From the NCBI RefSeq assembly GCF_900113005.1, contig NZ_FONW01000006.1, positions 1 to 64,000 on the forward strand: 64,000 nucleotides of DNA, given 5' to 3'. Source of the DNA: Sunxiuqinia elliptica (GTDB taxonomy: Bacteria; Bacteroidota; Bacteroidia; Bacteroidales; Prolixibacteraceae). Shown here piece by piece: positions 25,717 to 34,993 of the stretch (the stretch's first letter is position 1; each line of letters begins with the position of its first letter). The notes under the pieces are model-generated. The model saw only the letters and a program-made list of their open reading frames with translations. It searched no databases and had not been told where the DNA came from. The position numbers were made by a program, and so were the translations under genes.

Positions 25717-26493
25717 ATGACAAAAAGCAACTCGTTTTTAGCTACCTATGTGGGTGGTCCCACGGTAATTATAGAATTGGCTGGATTGCGGATTATGACA
25801 GATCCGACACTTGATCCAGCAGGAGTCTATGATTTAGGGCATATTACCCTTGAAAAGTATAAAGATCCGGCAGATGTTGATGTCGACAAAATTGACTTGG
25901 TTTTATTAAGCCACGATCAGCATCAGGATAACCTGGATGATGCAGGGCGTGAGTTGTTGACCAGAACACCTAAGGTTTATACAACCGTAATCGGTGCTGA
26001 GCGGCTAGGTGGAGGAACAATCGGATTGAATCCTTGGGAAGCAGATCACATCCAAACTCCTGATGGCTCGGAGCTGACAATCACTGCAACTCCGGCAAGG
26101 CATGGGCCAGCAGGAATTGAAAAGATAACTGGCGAAGTGATTGGATTTCTGCTTTCGGTGAAAGGGAAGCAGAACCTGGAATTATATATTACCGGTGATA
26201 CGGTTTATTATGAAGGAGTGGCTGAAGTGGCTAAAAGATTTAATCCAAGTCATGTTTTTATTTTTGCTGGAGCTGCCCAGCCTAAAGGTGCTTTTCATGT
26301 TACCATGAGTGTGAATGATGCTATTGACACGGCTTTCAAATTTCCGGAGGCCATGATAATTCCATTGCACCACGATGGTTGGAAGCATTACACGCAGACT
26401 GGTGATGACCTTAAACATTCGTTTGCTGCAGTAGGTATTGATGACCGCTTAAGCTTGCTTCAAATAGGTGTTGAAGCGGTGCTGCAATTCTAA
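25717..26493 (+). CDS. MBL fold metallo-hydrolase (UlaG-like)
   Basis: A 258-residue metallo-beta-lactamase-fold protein. The metal motif HxHxDN is present as LLSHDQHQDNLDD (near residue 65-78), with later ligands in ARHGP, the Asp of YITGDTVYYEG and the His of IPLHHDGW. The lack of a signal peptide indicates a cytoplasmic enzyme. Family members hydrolyse phosphodiester, lactone or thioester bonds; the substrate here is unknown. It follows the TrxR-like gene on the same strand and faces a convergent GFA gene. Confidence 0.85.
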   Translation: MTKSNSFLATYVGGPTVIIELAGLRIMTDPTLDPAGVYDLGHITLEKYKDPADVDVDKIDLVLLSHDQHQDNLDDAGRELLTRTPKVYTTVIGAERLGGGTIGLNPWEADHIQTPDGSELTITATPARHGPAGIEKITGEVIGFLLSVKGKQNLELYITGDTVYYEGVAEVAKRFNPSHVFIFAGAAQPKGAFHVTMSVNDAIDTAFKFPEAMIIPLHHDGWKHYTQTGDDLKHSFAAVGIDDRLSLLQIGVEAVLQF

Positions 26494-26581
26494 TGCCTGG
26501 CATTTGGGAAACACAGGGATTAGAAAAGCAAGCGGGCCACATGGTGCAGCCTGAGTTAAAATCAGAAAGCAAAGTCAAAAA

Positions 26582-26983
26582 CTATTGGGGCAGTTGGTCA
26601 AACTTGGGGACAAGTTCCAGCTCGTGGTCCCAATTGGCTTTGCTATCGATAAAGATATGTCCAATGGGTTTGTTGGGGACATCTGTGTCTAAGGAGCCTG
26701 CAGGAACCACCAACAGCGAGCCATTCATTTGTACGTTGGGGAGTGCTGATCCACAATTGGGGCAGAAGCTTTTTTCATGACGCGTTGGCTCCAGCTTGAA
26801 GGTTTTAACCTGATCTTTACCGGATAGCCAATTGAGCTTGGCAGAAGACGAAAACAGGTTAGCTCCATGCGCTGAGCCAGTGTCTTTCTGACAACGCTTG
26901 CAATGACAAAGGAAAAAGTGCTGGAAGTCTCCCTCTATTTCAAAAGTGATGTTGCCGCAAAGGCATGAACCAGTATGTTTCAT
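26582..26983 (-). CDS. GFA (glutathione-dependent formaldehyde-activating) family protein
   Basis: A 133-residue zinc protein of the GFA/CENP-V family. Zinc ligands are seen in GSCLCGNITFEIEG (CxC, residues 6-8 region), FLCHCKRCQKDTGS (CxCxxC) and FCPNCGSALP (CxxC). Many GFA-family members have no shown formaldehyde activity, so the name describes the fold. It is convergent with the MBL gene (88-base gap). Confidence 0.88.
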   Translation of the reverse strand: MKHTGSCLCGNITFEIEGDFQHFFLCHCKRCQKDTGSAHGANLFSSSAKLNWLSGKDQVKTFKLEPTRHEKSFCPNCGSALPNVQMNGSLLVVPAGSLDTDVPNKPIGHIFIDSKANWDHELELVPKFDQLPQ

Positions 26984-27159
26984 TTGAATTACGATTTAGG
27001 TTAATAATTGGTCGTTCTATTCTCAACAGAAGCTTGAATAAAATGTTTGCAGATTGAATTAGCTTCTATTTATTGATCAATCAAAAAAACATAAAAAAGA
27101 AAAATTGAGCAACTATTGGGTTTGGAAATACCAACGAAAAGTTCGTTGCCTAAAACTAA

Positions 27160-27193
27160 AAAAGCCTTGCAAGTTATTTCTTGCAAGGCTTTT
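27160..27193. terminator. Terminator after tRNA-Lys
   Basis: Arms AAAAGCCTTGCAA and TTGCAAGGCTTTT (13 bases, perfect) with an 8-base loop and T runs on both strands. It begins 7 bases after the CCA end of tRNA-Lys on the minus strand. Confidence 0.9.
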
Positions 27194-27199
27194 AATTCT

Positions 27200-27275
27200 T
27201 GGTGACTCAGCTGGGGTTCGAACCCAGGACCCCATCCTTAAAAGGGATGTGCTCTACCAGCTGAGCTACTGAGTC
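27200..27275 (-). tRNA. tRNA-Lys (anticodon TTT)
   Basis: Cloverleaf of 76 bases with the CCA end encoded. Acceptor arms GACTCAG / CTGAGTC, D arm GCTC..GAGC, anticodon stem CATCC / GGATG around loop CTTTTAA giving anticodon TTT, and a T arm with GTTCGAA. All stems pair. It is followed by a strong hairpin. Confidence 0.97.
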
Positions 27276-27396
27276 ATCCTGTATGACTGCCCTTATTGTT
27301 TAAAGGCGGGTGCAAAGGTAAGTACTCAGATTTTAAATGCAAACTTTCCAGTGAAAATTTTGTCATTTTTTTGATTTTTTTTTGAAAATGCCTGGC

Positions 27397-27430
27397 TTTG
27401 AAGCTCTCTTGTAAAAAAAGATTATTTTTG
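27397..27430 (+). promoter_or_regulatory. Bacteroidota-type promoter of the SDR gene
   Basis: TTTG at 27397-27400 and TATTTTTG at 27423-27430 match the -33 TTTG and -7 TAnnTTTG elements with 22 bases between (consensus 19-21). Transcription would begin near 27436 and leave a leader of about 135 bases before the SDR gene. Confidence 0.45.
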
Positions 27431-27495
27431 CCGACAGCCCGGTTTCCTGTGAGCTTTGAAGCCGGCATGTAAATATTCTGATTGACTACTGAGCT

Positions 27496-27539
27496 GGTTG
27501 ATTGATGCATTAAGAGCATTGGTGCTCTTTAGGTCAACC
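27496..27539 (+). promoter_or_regulatory. Nested hairpin in the SDR leader
   Basis: Outer arms GGTTGA / TCAACC enclose inner arms AAGAGCA / TGCTCTT with a 4-base loop. The structure lies 31 bases before the SDR start codon. There is no T run, so it does not look like a plain terminator; a regulatory or mRNA-stabilising leader structure is possible. Confidence 0.4.
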
Positions 27540-27570
27540 ACCGTTAAGAATCTAAATAAAATATACCGAG

Positions 27571-28374
27571 ATGAAAGACAAAATAGTCGTTATCACAGGT
27601 GCTTCTTCGGGCATTGGTAAGGCATTGGCTTATGAGTTCGCTTCGCGTGGAGCATCATTGGTCTTGGCTGCCCGCCGGATGGATCGCCTTCAACAGATAG
27701 AACAAGAATTGCCTGGGACTGAAATCCTGTCGGTTCAGGCAGATGTTAGTAAAGAGGAGGATTGTGAAAACTTGATGAAGCAGGCTGTTGATCGTTTCGG
27801 GCAGATTGATGTATTGATCAATAATGCAGGAATATCTATGCGGGCACTTTTTGCCGATCTGGATGTTAGCGTTATGAAACGCTTGATGGATGTTAATTTC
27901 TGGGGAACGGTGTATTGTACAAAGAGTGCTTTACCACATCTTCTGAAAACCAAAGGAAGCGTTGTTGGTGTTATTTCAATAGCCGGTTATGTAGGTTTGC
28001 CTGCGCGTACAGGCTATTCTGCTTCCAAGTATGCGATTCGTGGGTTTTTAGATGCCTTACGTATTGAAAACCTAAAAACAGGCTTACATGTGCTTGTGGC
28101 AGCGCCTGGTTTTACAGCGTCGGAAGTTCGGGAGGTTGCTTTAACGCAGGATGGAAGTGCACAAGGGCAAACGCCGCGCGATGAAAGTAAAATGATGACG
28201 GCTGAAGAATGTGCCAAGCATATTGCCAATGCAGTCAAAAAACGGAAGCGTGAGTTGATCCTTACGTTTGTAGAAGGAAAGCTAACCGTATTTTTAGGTA
28301 AGTTTTTGCCTCGTTTACTCGATAAATTGACGTTTAATCACATGCGAAAAGAACCGGATTCGCCATTTAAATAA
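27571..28374 (+). CDS. Short-chain dehydrogenase/reductase (SDR) family oxidoreductase
   Basis: A 267-residue classical SDR. NAD(P) motif TGASSGIGKALA (residues 9-20), the basic ARRMDRLQQ after strand 2 suggesting NADP(H), NNAGIS (near 88), catalytic Ser in SIAGYVG and the YSASK active-site Tyr/Lys (near 150-154). The C-terminal hydrophobic tail is like that of membrane-associated SDRs (DHRS7-like). Substrate unknown. It is followed after 5 bases by an acyl-CoA thioesterase, which hints at lipid metabolism. Confidence 0.9.
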   Translation: MKDKIVVITGASSGIGKALAYEFASRGASLVLAARRMDRLQQIEQELPGTEILSVQADVSKEEDCENLMKQAVDRFGQIDVLINNAGISMRALFADLDVSVMKRLMDVNFWGTVYCTKSALPHLLKTKGSVVGVISIAGYVGLPARTGYSASKYAIRGFLDALRIENLKTGLHVLVAAPGFTASEVREVALTQDGSAQGQTPRDESKMMTAEECAKHIANAVKKRKRELILTFVEGKLTVFLGKFLPRLLDKLTFNHMRKEPDSPFK

Positions 28375-28379
28375 GAACT

Positions 28380-28790
28380 ATGCTGGTACACGAAACACAA
28401 GTGCGGGTCTATTATGAGGATACCGATAAAATGGGGGTGGTTTATTATGGCGTTTATCCGCGCTACTACGAGATTGGCCGAACAGAGATGATTCGAAGTT
28501 TGGGCGTTTCGTACAAAGATATTGAAGACACTGGTATTCTGCTTCCAGCACGAAGTTTGAATATCAATTACCTGAAATCGGCTTATTATGACGATTTGCT
28601 GACAATCAGAACCATTGTGGAAGCGATTCCAAAGGTCAAATTTCCAATTAAAACAGAGATTTACAATCAGCAAAATGAACTGATTAACGAAGGAGAAGTG
28701 GTTTTAGCTTTCTTTGATGGTAAGACCAATAAGCCGTGTCGAATTCCGGAGCAGTTCCGAACCGCGATGGAACCTTATTTTAAATCTTGA
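28380..28790 (+). CDS. Acyl-CoA thioesterase, YbgC/FadM hotdog family
   Basis: A 136-residue hotdog-fold thioesterase. The signature YYEDTDKMGVVYYGVYPRYY, with the catalytic Asp, is near the N-terminus, followed by the helix EIGRTEMIRSLGVS. Such proteins hydrolyse acyl-CoA or acyl-ACP thioesters in the cytoplasm. It starts 5 bases after the SDR gene, so the two are probably one operon. Its last 11 bases overlap the end of the convergent LysE-type gene. Confidence 0.9.
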   Translation: MLVHETQVRVYYEDTDKMGVVYYGVYPRYYEIGRTEMIRSLGVSYKDIEDTGILLPARSLNINYLKSAYYDDLLTIRTIVEAIPKVKFPIKTEIYNQQNELINEGEVVLAFFDGKTNKPCRIPEQFRTAMEPYFKS

Positions 28791-29418
28791 ATTGGGTAAT
28801 CAGTGAGTAAGCATAGCTGATGATCACAAAAACCCAAATGATCACACCGGCTACTTTATTGAACCACCATAATAGTCGTAGGTTAAAGCGATGGCGGAAG
28901 ATGCCGACCAAGCTTGTTAGAACCAGCCACCAAGAGCAGGCTCCGGCAAAAACGCCAAAAACAACAAAGAACGCTTGATAGGGCTTTTCAATGTTTAAAA
29001 CAATTCCCGTTCCGGCAAAGACAGCCAGGAAAACAAAAATCACCAACGGATTGGGAAAGGTAATCAGGAATGTGCTGATGTAATCCTGTAGGTAGGTCGA
29101 GCCCTTTCGCCGTGACCGGCGGATATCCTTTACCGGATTTTTCTGAAAAATATGAACTCCCAGCAGGAAGATGATCAAGGCACCCAGCGTTTGAAAGGTA
29201 AACTGGTATTGCCTGACAAAGTCGATAATCCACGACAAGCTAAAGCCCGCAATGATGGCATAGATCGCATCTGAAGTTGCCGCACCCATGCCCGAAACAA
29301 AACCGGCTACACGGTCTTTATTGACTGTTCGTTGAATGATAAGAACACCAATTGGGCCAAGAGGAACAGAAACGGCCAGCCCTATAATTATCCCTTTCAG
29401 AAATAAATCGAAAAACAT
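28780..29418 (-). CDS. LysE family exporter
   Basis: A 212-residue inner-membrane protein with about six hydrophobic spans. The N-terminal GLAVSVPLGPIGVLIIQRTV is the LysE/RhtB signature (PxGP). Family members export amino acids or related small molecules; the substrate is not evident. Its stop lies within the last bases of the thioesterase gene (11-base convergent overlap). Confidence 0.88.
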   Translation of the reverse strand: MFFDLFLKGIIIGLAVSVPLGPIGVLIIQRTVNKDRVAGFVSGMGAATSDAIYAIIAGFSLSWIIDFVRQYQFTFQTLGALIIFLLGVHIFQKNPVKDIRRSRRKGSTYLQDYISTFLITFPNPLVIFVFLAVFAGTGIVLNIEKPYQAFFVVFGVFAGACSWWLVLTSLVGIFRHRFNLRLLWWFNKVAGVIIWVFVIISYAYSLITQFKI

Positions 29419-29607
29419 GCTGCAAAAGTAATTAATTGATGAAAAATCCCTTATAAAGCATTTGACTAAAATTTAGTTTTAGGTCATATTATTTGTACTT
29501 TTACTCGGCTTCGCAAAAAGTTGACTGTTTTCACTGGTCATTCAGATGAAGATTAACAATTAAGTTCTGTCAAGTCCTAAAAAGATCATCACCTAAATTT
29601 TTAACGA

Positions 29608-30519
29608 ATGAAACATCATTACTTACTCATTGTATTGTCGTTTCTATCAATACAACTTATGGCGCAAGATATTGAAATAAAACTATGGCCTAATGGCGCT
29701 CCCAATAAAAATAATCCTCCCGGAGCGGAAGAACGATGGACGGAAGGAGGAATTCTTCGATATAAAAATATTTCAGAAGCAGAAATGTATGTGTATCGAC
29801 CGGATGATGCCATAAACACAGGAGCTGCTGTAGTTATATGCCCAGGAGGTGGTTATGTTATTGAGGCGATTGATCATGAGGGGGTTAAAATTGCAGAGTT
29901 TTTGCAAGCCAACGGGATCACCGGTATTGTTTTGAAATACCGCTTGCCTTACGGTAATTCCGAAATCCCATTGAGTGATGCTTTGCAGGCGATTCGAGTC
30001 ACACGTTCTAAGGCCACTGAGTGGGGAATTAACCCTCAAAAGATTGGAATTGCCGGTTCCTCTGCGGGAGGTCATTTAGCATCAACCGCGGGAACCCATT
30101 TTGATGAAGGTAATCCGTTAGCCGCAGATAACTTACAGCAGTTGAGCTCACGACCTGATTTTATGCTTTTACTTTATCCGGTAATCAGTTTCAAAGAAGG
30201 AGTGGGGCATATGGGATCGAGAAAGAACCTGATTGGAGAGACTAACGATTGGAATATCGCGAAAAAGTTTTCCAATGAATTGTGGGTTTCTGAAAACACT
30301 CCGCCAACATTCTTTGTTCTTGCGGATGATGATCAGGCGGTAATCCCTGAAAACTCGATTTCATTTTACCGGGCTTTGAAAAAAAACAATATCCCGGCCG
30401 AATTACATATTTTTGCCAAAGGAGGTCATGGATTTGGAATGACGGATCGTGATATCCCGGCAGCTAAGTGGCCAGCGCTGTTTTTAGACTGGCTTAAATC
30501 GATTGGAATAACAAAATAA
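29608..30519 (+). CDS. Secreted alpha/beta hydrolase, esterase/xylan-esterase (BD-FAE-like)
   Basis: A 303-residue hydrolase with a signal peptide (MKHHYLLIVLSFLSIQLMAQ). Oxyanion-hole HGGG-like motif CPGGGYVIEAIDHEG, nucleophile elbow GIAGSSAGGHLAST (GxSxG), Asp in FVLADDDQAV and His in KGGHGFGM complete the triad. Members act on acetylated or feruloylated sugars and small esters; the N-terminal LWPNGAPNKN is typical of the Bacteroidota xylanase/esterase annotated class. The stop overlaps the NUDIX start by one base (TAATG). Confidence 0.88.
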   Translation: MKHHYLLIVLSFLSIQLMAQDIEIKLWPNGAPNKNNPPGAEERWTEGGILRYKNISEAEMYVYRPDDAINTGAAVVICPGGGYVIEAIDHEGVKIAEFLQANGITGIVLKYRLPYGNSEIPLSDALQAIRVTRSKATEWGINPQKIGIAGSSAGGHLASTAGTHFDEGNPLAADNLQQLSSRPDFMLLLYPVISFKEGVGHMGSRKNLIGETNDWNIAKKFSNELWVSENTPPTFFVLADDDQAVIPENSISFYRALKKNNIPAELHIFAKGGHGFGMTDRDIPAAKWPALFLDWLKSIGITK

Positions 30520-31049
30520 TGATACACGCAAAACACCCTAATCTTATTTTTAACTATTGTCCGAGTTGTGGTTCTGAAGCCTTTCAGCAAAACGGAGATC
30601 GCTCCAAGAAATGTGATCACTGTGGTTTTCATTTCTTCTTTAATACTTCGGCAGCTGTTGCAGCGGTTATTACTGATGCAGAAGGACGCATCATGTTTAC
30701 CCGCCGGGCAGTTCAGCCGCATAAAGGAATGCTTGACCTTCCCGGAGGTTTTGTAGATCCGATGGAAACAGGAGAAGTTGCTTTGGAGCGGGAGCTTGAA
30801 GAGGAACTTGGCGCAACGGTTAAGAAAATGAGTTATCTCTGTTCTTTCCCGAATGTTTATCCTTTTTCAGGGACACAAGTTTTTACACTTGACTTGGCTT
30901 ATCAGGTTGAGCTGGAATCGTTGGAAAACCTAACGCCGATGGATGATATTTCGGGCATTGAGTTTTACTACCCCGATGAAGTTAACTTAGACGAATTGCC
31001 TGCGCAGTCGATGAAAAACATATTAAAAAAATTACAACAACATGGTTGA
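30519..31049 (+). CDS. NUDIX hydrolase with N-terminal zinc ribbon
   Basis: A 176-residue protein. A zinc ribbon with CPSCGSE and CDHCGF pairs at the N-terminus resembles NudC/NADH pyrophosphatase-type NUDIX proteins, followed by the NUDIX box GGFVDPMETGEVALERELEE (Gx5Ex7REUxEExGU with ELG after). It hydrolyses a nucleoside diphosphate linked to another group; the exact substrate is unknown. Translationally coupled to the esterase upstream and overlapping the aminopeptidase start by 8 bases downstream. Confidence 0.88.
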   Translation: MIHAKHPNLIFNYCPSCGSEAFQQNGDRSKKCDHCGFHFFFNTSAAVAAVITDAEGRIMFTRRAVQPHKGMLDLPGGFVDPMETGEVALERELEEELGATVKKMSYLCSFPNVYPFSGTQVFTLDLAYQVELESLENLTPMDDISGIEFYYPDEVNLDELPAQSMKNILKKLQQHG

Positions 31050-32826
31050 AACCATTCAAAATCGAATAAAAGGATTACGTGACGAGATGAAAAAGGCCGG
31101 AGTTCAGGCTTGGTATATTTCAGGAACGGATCCACATCAAAGTGAATATATGCCAGAGCATTGGCAAGCACGAAGTTTTATTAGCGGCTTTACCGGATCG
31201 GCCGGTTTGCTTGTGGTAACGCTGGATCGTGCTGCTTTATGGACTGATTCTCGGTATTTTCTGCAGGCTGGAGAGCAATTGGCCGGAACAGGAATTCAAC
31301 TGATGAAGCAGCGGATGCCCGAAACTCCTGAACCAGCAGTTTGGCTGGGGAGCCAGCTAGAGGCAGGTGCAAAAGTTGGTACCGATTTATCTTGCCTTTC
31401 GGTGGCGCAATCGAAAAAGTTGCAGGCGGATTTGGCGGCTGCTGGCCTATCGTTGTGCGACACAGGCGACTTACTTCAACATATTTGGGAAAACCGCCCA
31501 GTTCTACCTGTTAATCCGGTGTTTGAACATCAACTGAAGTATTCAGGGAAAAGACGAACCGATAAGCTAAAGGAGATTCTTCAGTTTGCAGAGGTGAATG
31601 GCGCTAATGCGACTTTGCTGACTGCTTTGGATGATTTAGCCTGGGCTTTTAACTTGCGGGGAACAGATGTTGAATACAACCCAGTGTTTGTCGGTTTTGG
31701 CTTTGTGGCCGAAGGGAAGCACACCTTGTTTGTTGATCAGCAAAAGATCAATCAAGAGCTGAAAGATCAGCTTCAGGAAGATGGAATTGCTATTCAGGAT
31801 TATGAGTCATTTTATTCGTTTTTAAAGGAACTGGATGAAGATTGTGTTGTAATGCTTGATCCGGCACGGACAAATGCAGCGGTACAAGCGGCAATCCCAG
31901 ATAAAGTAAAAGTGATTGAGCAAACATCGGCCGCGACTTTGCTGAAGGCTCAAAAAACAACTTTCGAGATTATTCATATTCGCGAAACTATGAAAAAAGA
32001 TGGTGTGGCGATGGTTAATTTCTTGTATTGGTTGAATCAGACGGCAGGTAAAGAACCGTTGACTGAATTTGACTTGGTCGAGAAATTGGAGTATTTCCGG
32101 GCACAGCAAGAGGAGTTTCAAGGAAATAGCTTTTACTCGATTGTTGGATTAAATGGTAATGGTGCGATTGTGCATCGTTCGGTGACCCGCGAATCTGCAG
32201 CTTCTATTGGTGATGAAGGAATGTTGCTCTTCGATTCTGGTGGTCAGTATTTGGGAGGAACAACTGATATTACCCGTACCATCACTTTAGGAGAGCCAAC
32301 TGCTAAGCAAAAACGTGATTTTACGCTGGTACTGAAAGGGATGATTGGCTTGAGTCAGGCGAAGTTTCCTGCCGGAACTGTTGGTGCAAACCTCGATGTT
32401 CATGCCCGGATGCATTTGTGGAAAAATGGGTTGAATTATGGACATGGAACTGGTCATGGGATTGGCTACTTTTTGAATGTACACGAAGGACCGATGAGCA
32501 TTCGGCAAGAATATAATGAGCAAACAATTAAGCCAGGGATGGTTATTTCGAATGAACCCGGACTGTATCGTGAAGGAGAATATGGGATTCGCATCGAGAA
32601 TGTAATTGTATGTGCTGAAAGCGAAGAAACTGGGTTTGGACGCTTCCTGGAGTTTGAAACACTGACTTTGTGTCCTATCGATTTGAAATTGGTTGAAAAG
32701 CAATTGCTGAGCCAGGATGAATTGGATTGGCTGAATAGCTACCACGAAAAAGTTTATAAGCGATTGGAGCCACTTCTGGAAGATGAGCAACGCGTATTTT
32801 TGAAAGAACAAACCCGAAAGTTGTAA
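31042..32826 (+). CDS. Xaa-Pro aminopeptidase (M24, aminopeptidase P family)
   Basis: A 594-residue pita-bread-fold metallopeptidase of the long aminopeptidase P type, with two creatinase-like N-terminal domains (about 1-300) and the catalytic domain. Metal ligands appear in order: Asp pair in LLFDSGGQYLGGTTDITRT, His in GHGTGHGIGYFLNVHEGP, Glu in VISNEPGLYREGEYG and Glu in IRIENV. It removes N-terminal residues ahead of proline in the cytoplasm. It overlaps the NUDIX gene by 8 bases and ends in a symmetric terminator shared with rho. Confidence 0.93.
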   Translation: MVETIQNRIKGLRDEMKKAGVQAWYISGTDPHQSEYMPEHWQARSFISGFTGSAGLLVVTLDRAALWTDSRYFLQAGEQLAGTGIQLMKQRMPETPEPAVWLGSQLEAGAKVGTDLSCLSVAQSKKLQADLAAAGLSLCDTGDLLQHIWENRPVLPVNPVFEHQLKYSGKRRTDKLKEILQFAEVNGANATLLTALDDLAWAFNLRGTDVEYNPVFVGFGFVAEGKHTLFVDQQKINQELKDQLQEDGIAIQDYESFYSFLKELDEDCVVMLDPARTNAAVQAAIPDKVKVIEQTSAATLLKAQKTTFEIIHIRETMKKDGVAMVNFLYWLNQTAGKEPLTEFDLVEKLEYFRAQQEEFQGNSFYSIVGLNGNGAIVHRSVTRESAASIGDEGMLLFDSGGQYLGGTTDITRTITLGEPTAKQKRDFTLVLKGMIGLSQAKFPAGTVGANLDVHARMHLWKNGLNYGHGTGHGIGYFLNVHEGPMSIRQEYNEQTIKPGMVISNEPGLYREGEYGIRIENVIVCAESEETGFGRFLEFETLTLCPIDLKLVEKQLLSQDELDWLNSYHEKVYKRLEPLLEDEQRVFLKEQTRKL

Positions 32827-32845
32827 AATCGGACGAAATAAAATG

Positions 32846-32879
32846 AAAGAAGCTACTTGTATATACAAGTAGCTTCTTT
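32846..32879. terminator. Bidirectional terminator between aminopeptidase P and rho
   Basis: A perfect 34-base palindrome (arms begin AAAGAAGCTACTTGT, centre TATA), T-rich at both ends, lies between the two convergent genes: 20 bases past one stop and 24 past the other. Confidence 0.9.
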
Positions 32880-32902
32880 GTATGTTATAAAGTCTATTTT
32901 TA

Positions 32903-34630
32903 TCATTCGCTGTTCATCGAGATCAAGAACTCTTCGATAGAGTTGCTTCTCATCAATCTGGTTTTTATGAAATCCATTGCTTCCAGAGAATTCATATCGG
33001 CTAGGTAGTTGCGCAAAATCCAAATTTTGTCCATAATGCTCTTTGGCAACAATAGATCTTCGCGACGAGTACTTGAAGAAACGATATCCACCGCAGGGAA
33101 AATACGCTTGTTTGATAATCTACGGTCAAGCTGCAATTCCATGTTACCAGTTCCTTTGAATTCTTCAAAAATAACATCATCCATTTTTGATCCGGTTTCA
33201 GTCAATGCTGTTGAAAGAATGGTTAATGAACCTCCTTCTTCGATGTTACGCGCAGCACCAAAGAAACGCTTTGGTTTATGAAGTGCATTTGCATCAACAC
33301 CACCCGAAAGCACTTTGCCTGATGCAGGAGCTACTGTGTTGTAAGCACGAGCCAAACGGGTAATTGAGTCAAGTAAGATCACAACGTCATGACCACATTC
33401 TACCATCCGTTTTGCTTTTTCAAGTACCATGCCGGCAACACGTACGTGGCGGTCAGCAGGCTCATCAAAAGTAGAAGCGATAACTTCGGCATTAACACTA
33501 CGAGCCATATCAGTTACCTCTTCCGGACGCTCATCAATTAACAGAACGATCATGAAAACTTCCGGGTGATTGGCAGCAATGGCATTTGCTACTTCTTTTA
33601 ACAACATGGTTTTACCTGTCTTTGGCTGGGCCACAATCAAACCACGCTGACCTTTACCTATCGGTGCAAACAAATCAACAACCCGGGTTGAGATGTTGTC
33701 ATGTCCATTGCCGGTCAGGTTGAATTTCTCATTCGGAAATAATGGTGTTAAATGATCAAAAGGAACACGGTCGCGGATGTAGTCCGGTGTACGTCCGTTG
33801 ATTTCCAGTACTTTGATCAGCGGAAAATATTTTTCACCTTCTTTTGGAGGCCGGATTGTACCTTTTACAGTATCTCCTGTTTTTAATCCAAATAATTTTA
33901 TTTGAGACTGTGATACGTAAATGTCATCAGGTGAGTTCAGGTAATTGTAGTCTGATGAACGCAGGAAACCATAGCCGTCAGGCATGATTTCGAGTACACC
34001 TGAGTTGGTGATGATTCCCTCAAACTCATAAGATTTGTCAGATCCACCATTGCCATGCTTGCCTTTGGGATGCTGTTGCTTTTCCCATTTTGGGTGCTTT
34101 GGTTTGCGGTCTTGATGATCTTTTTGTGGGGTGTCTTTTGGTCCTCCTTGAGCTTGAGAAGATTTGTCAGCCTTTTTTACAGTAACTATTGGTTTTTGTT
34201 GAACTGGTTGGCTTTCCTCTTTAGGAGCTTCTTCTTTTTTGTCCTGAACAGGTGGAGTTACTGGCTTTTCCTCCGCGTTTTGGGGAGCTTTATCTCCAGC
34301 CTTTTTTGATTTGTCAAAGAATGAAGTAGCCTTGATTACAGTTGTCCGCTTACGCTTCTTGTTTTTAGGAGCTTCTTGTTGTTCTCCCTCGTTGGCTTGC
34401 TTCTTCTCTTGTTTATTATCTTGTTTTGGGGTGGTTGCTTTTGGTTTTGCTCCCTTGTCTTTTTTGGGTGGAGCTGCTTTTTTCTCAGAAGCGATGATCG
34501 CCTGAGTGTCTAAGATCTTGTAGATCAGATCTTGTTTTTTGTAGGATTCAACCTTTTTAATGTTAAGCTCTTTAGCTATTTCCCTCAATTCGGGCACAAG
34601 CTTTTTGCTTAATTCAATAATGTCATACAT
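32903..34630 (-). CDS. rho: Transcription termination factor Rho
   Basis: A 575-residue Rho. The N-terminal Rho_N helix domain (about 1-48) is followed by a ~155-residue Lys/Pro/Gln/Glu-rich insert (about 50-205), then the RNA-binding cold-shock-like domain ([20 protein letters not shown], near 215), the ATPase Walker [17 protein letters not shown] (near 335), Walker [17 protein letters not shown] and the Q/R-loops. The insert is disordered-type sequence as in other Bacteroidota Rho proteins, where it was reported to drive condensate formation in Bacteroides. E. coli Rho is 419 residues, so the insert explains nearly all the extra length. Rho ends transcripts by RNA translocation. Confidence 0.97.
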   Translation of the reverse strand: MYDIIELSKKLVPELREIAKELNIKKVESYKKQDLIYKILDTQAIIASEKKAAPPKKDKGAKPKATTPKQDNKQEKKQANEGEQQEAPKNKKRKRTTVIKATSFFDKSKKAGDKAPQNAEEKPVTPPVQDKKEEAPKEESQPVQQKPIVTVKKADKSSQAQGGPKDTPQKDHQDRKPKHPKWEKQQHPKGKHGNGGSDKSYEFEGIITNSGVLEIMPDGYGFLRSSDYNYLNSPDDIYVSQSQIKLFGLKTGDTVKGTIRPPKEGEKYFPLIKVLEINGRTPDYIRDRVPFDHLTPLFPNEKFNLTGNGHDNISTRVVDLFAPIGKGQRGLIVAQPKTGKTMLLKEVANAIAANHPEVFMIVLLIDERPEEVTDMARSVNAEVIASTFDEPADRHVRVAGMVLEKAKRMVECGHDVVILLDSITRLARAYNTVAPASGKVLSGGVDANALHKPKRFFGAARNIEEGGSLTILSTALTETGSKMDDVIFEEFKGTGNMELQLDRRLSNKRIFPAVDIVSSSTRREDLLLPKSIMDKIWILRNYLADMNSLEAMDFIKTRLMRSNSIEEFLISMNSE

Positions 34631-34993
34631 ATTTTTTGAAAATTAATTACATCAATAAAATGCTTGGAGGAGAAAAGTAAAATGTCTTTTGGAAAATATC
34701 TTGGATAAAGTATCTATCGAATTATTCTGCAATAATAAGTAATAAGAACTTATTCCCCAAAAAAAGATTTTATTTTCTGAAGAGATTGTGGATTGCTTTC
34801 GTTCAGAATTATAAACAAAAAAACGCCTTTGGGGTTCATTCATAAAGGGAAACCGTAGGTTTATCATGAATTTTGTGCGCTTCGTGAAAAAAAAGTAAAG
34901 AATTATTATTTATCCACTTAATTAACTATTTTCACTACGTAAAAAGAAAATGCCTAAGGAAGATAAATTAATTGACCACTGATACTGAGCCGG
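34631..34993. other. Divergent intergenic region between rho and rpoD
   Basis: A 363-base AT-rich gap with no credible gene; it should hold both promoters. I see an interrupted dyad ATTATT-CTGC-AATAAT at 34721-34736, close to the palindrome found upstream of the Fur-family gene but with two more bases in the centre. No confident promoter element was assigned. Confidence 0.4.
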
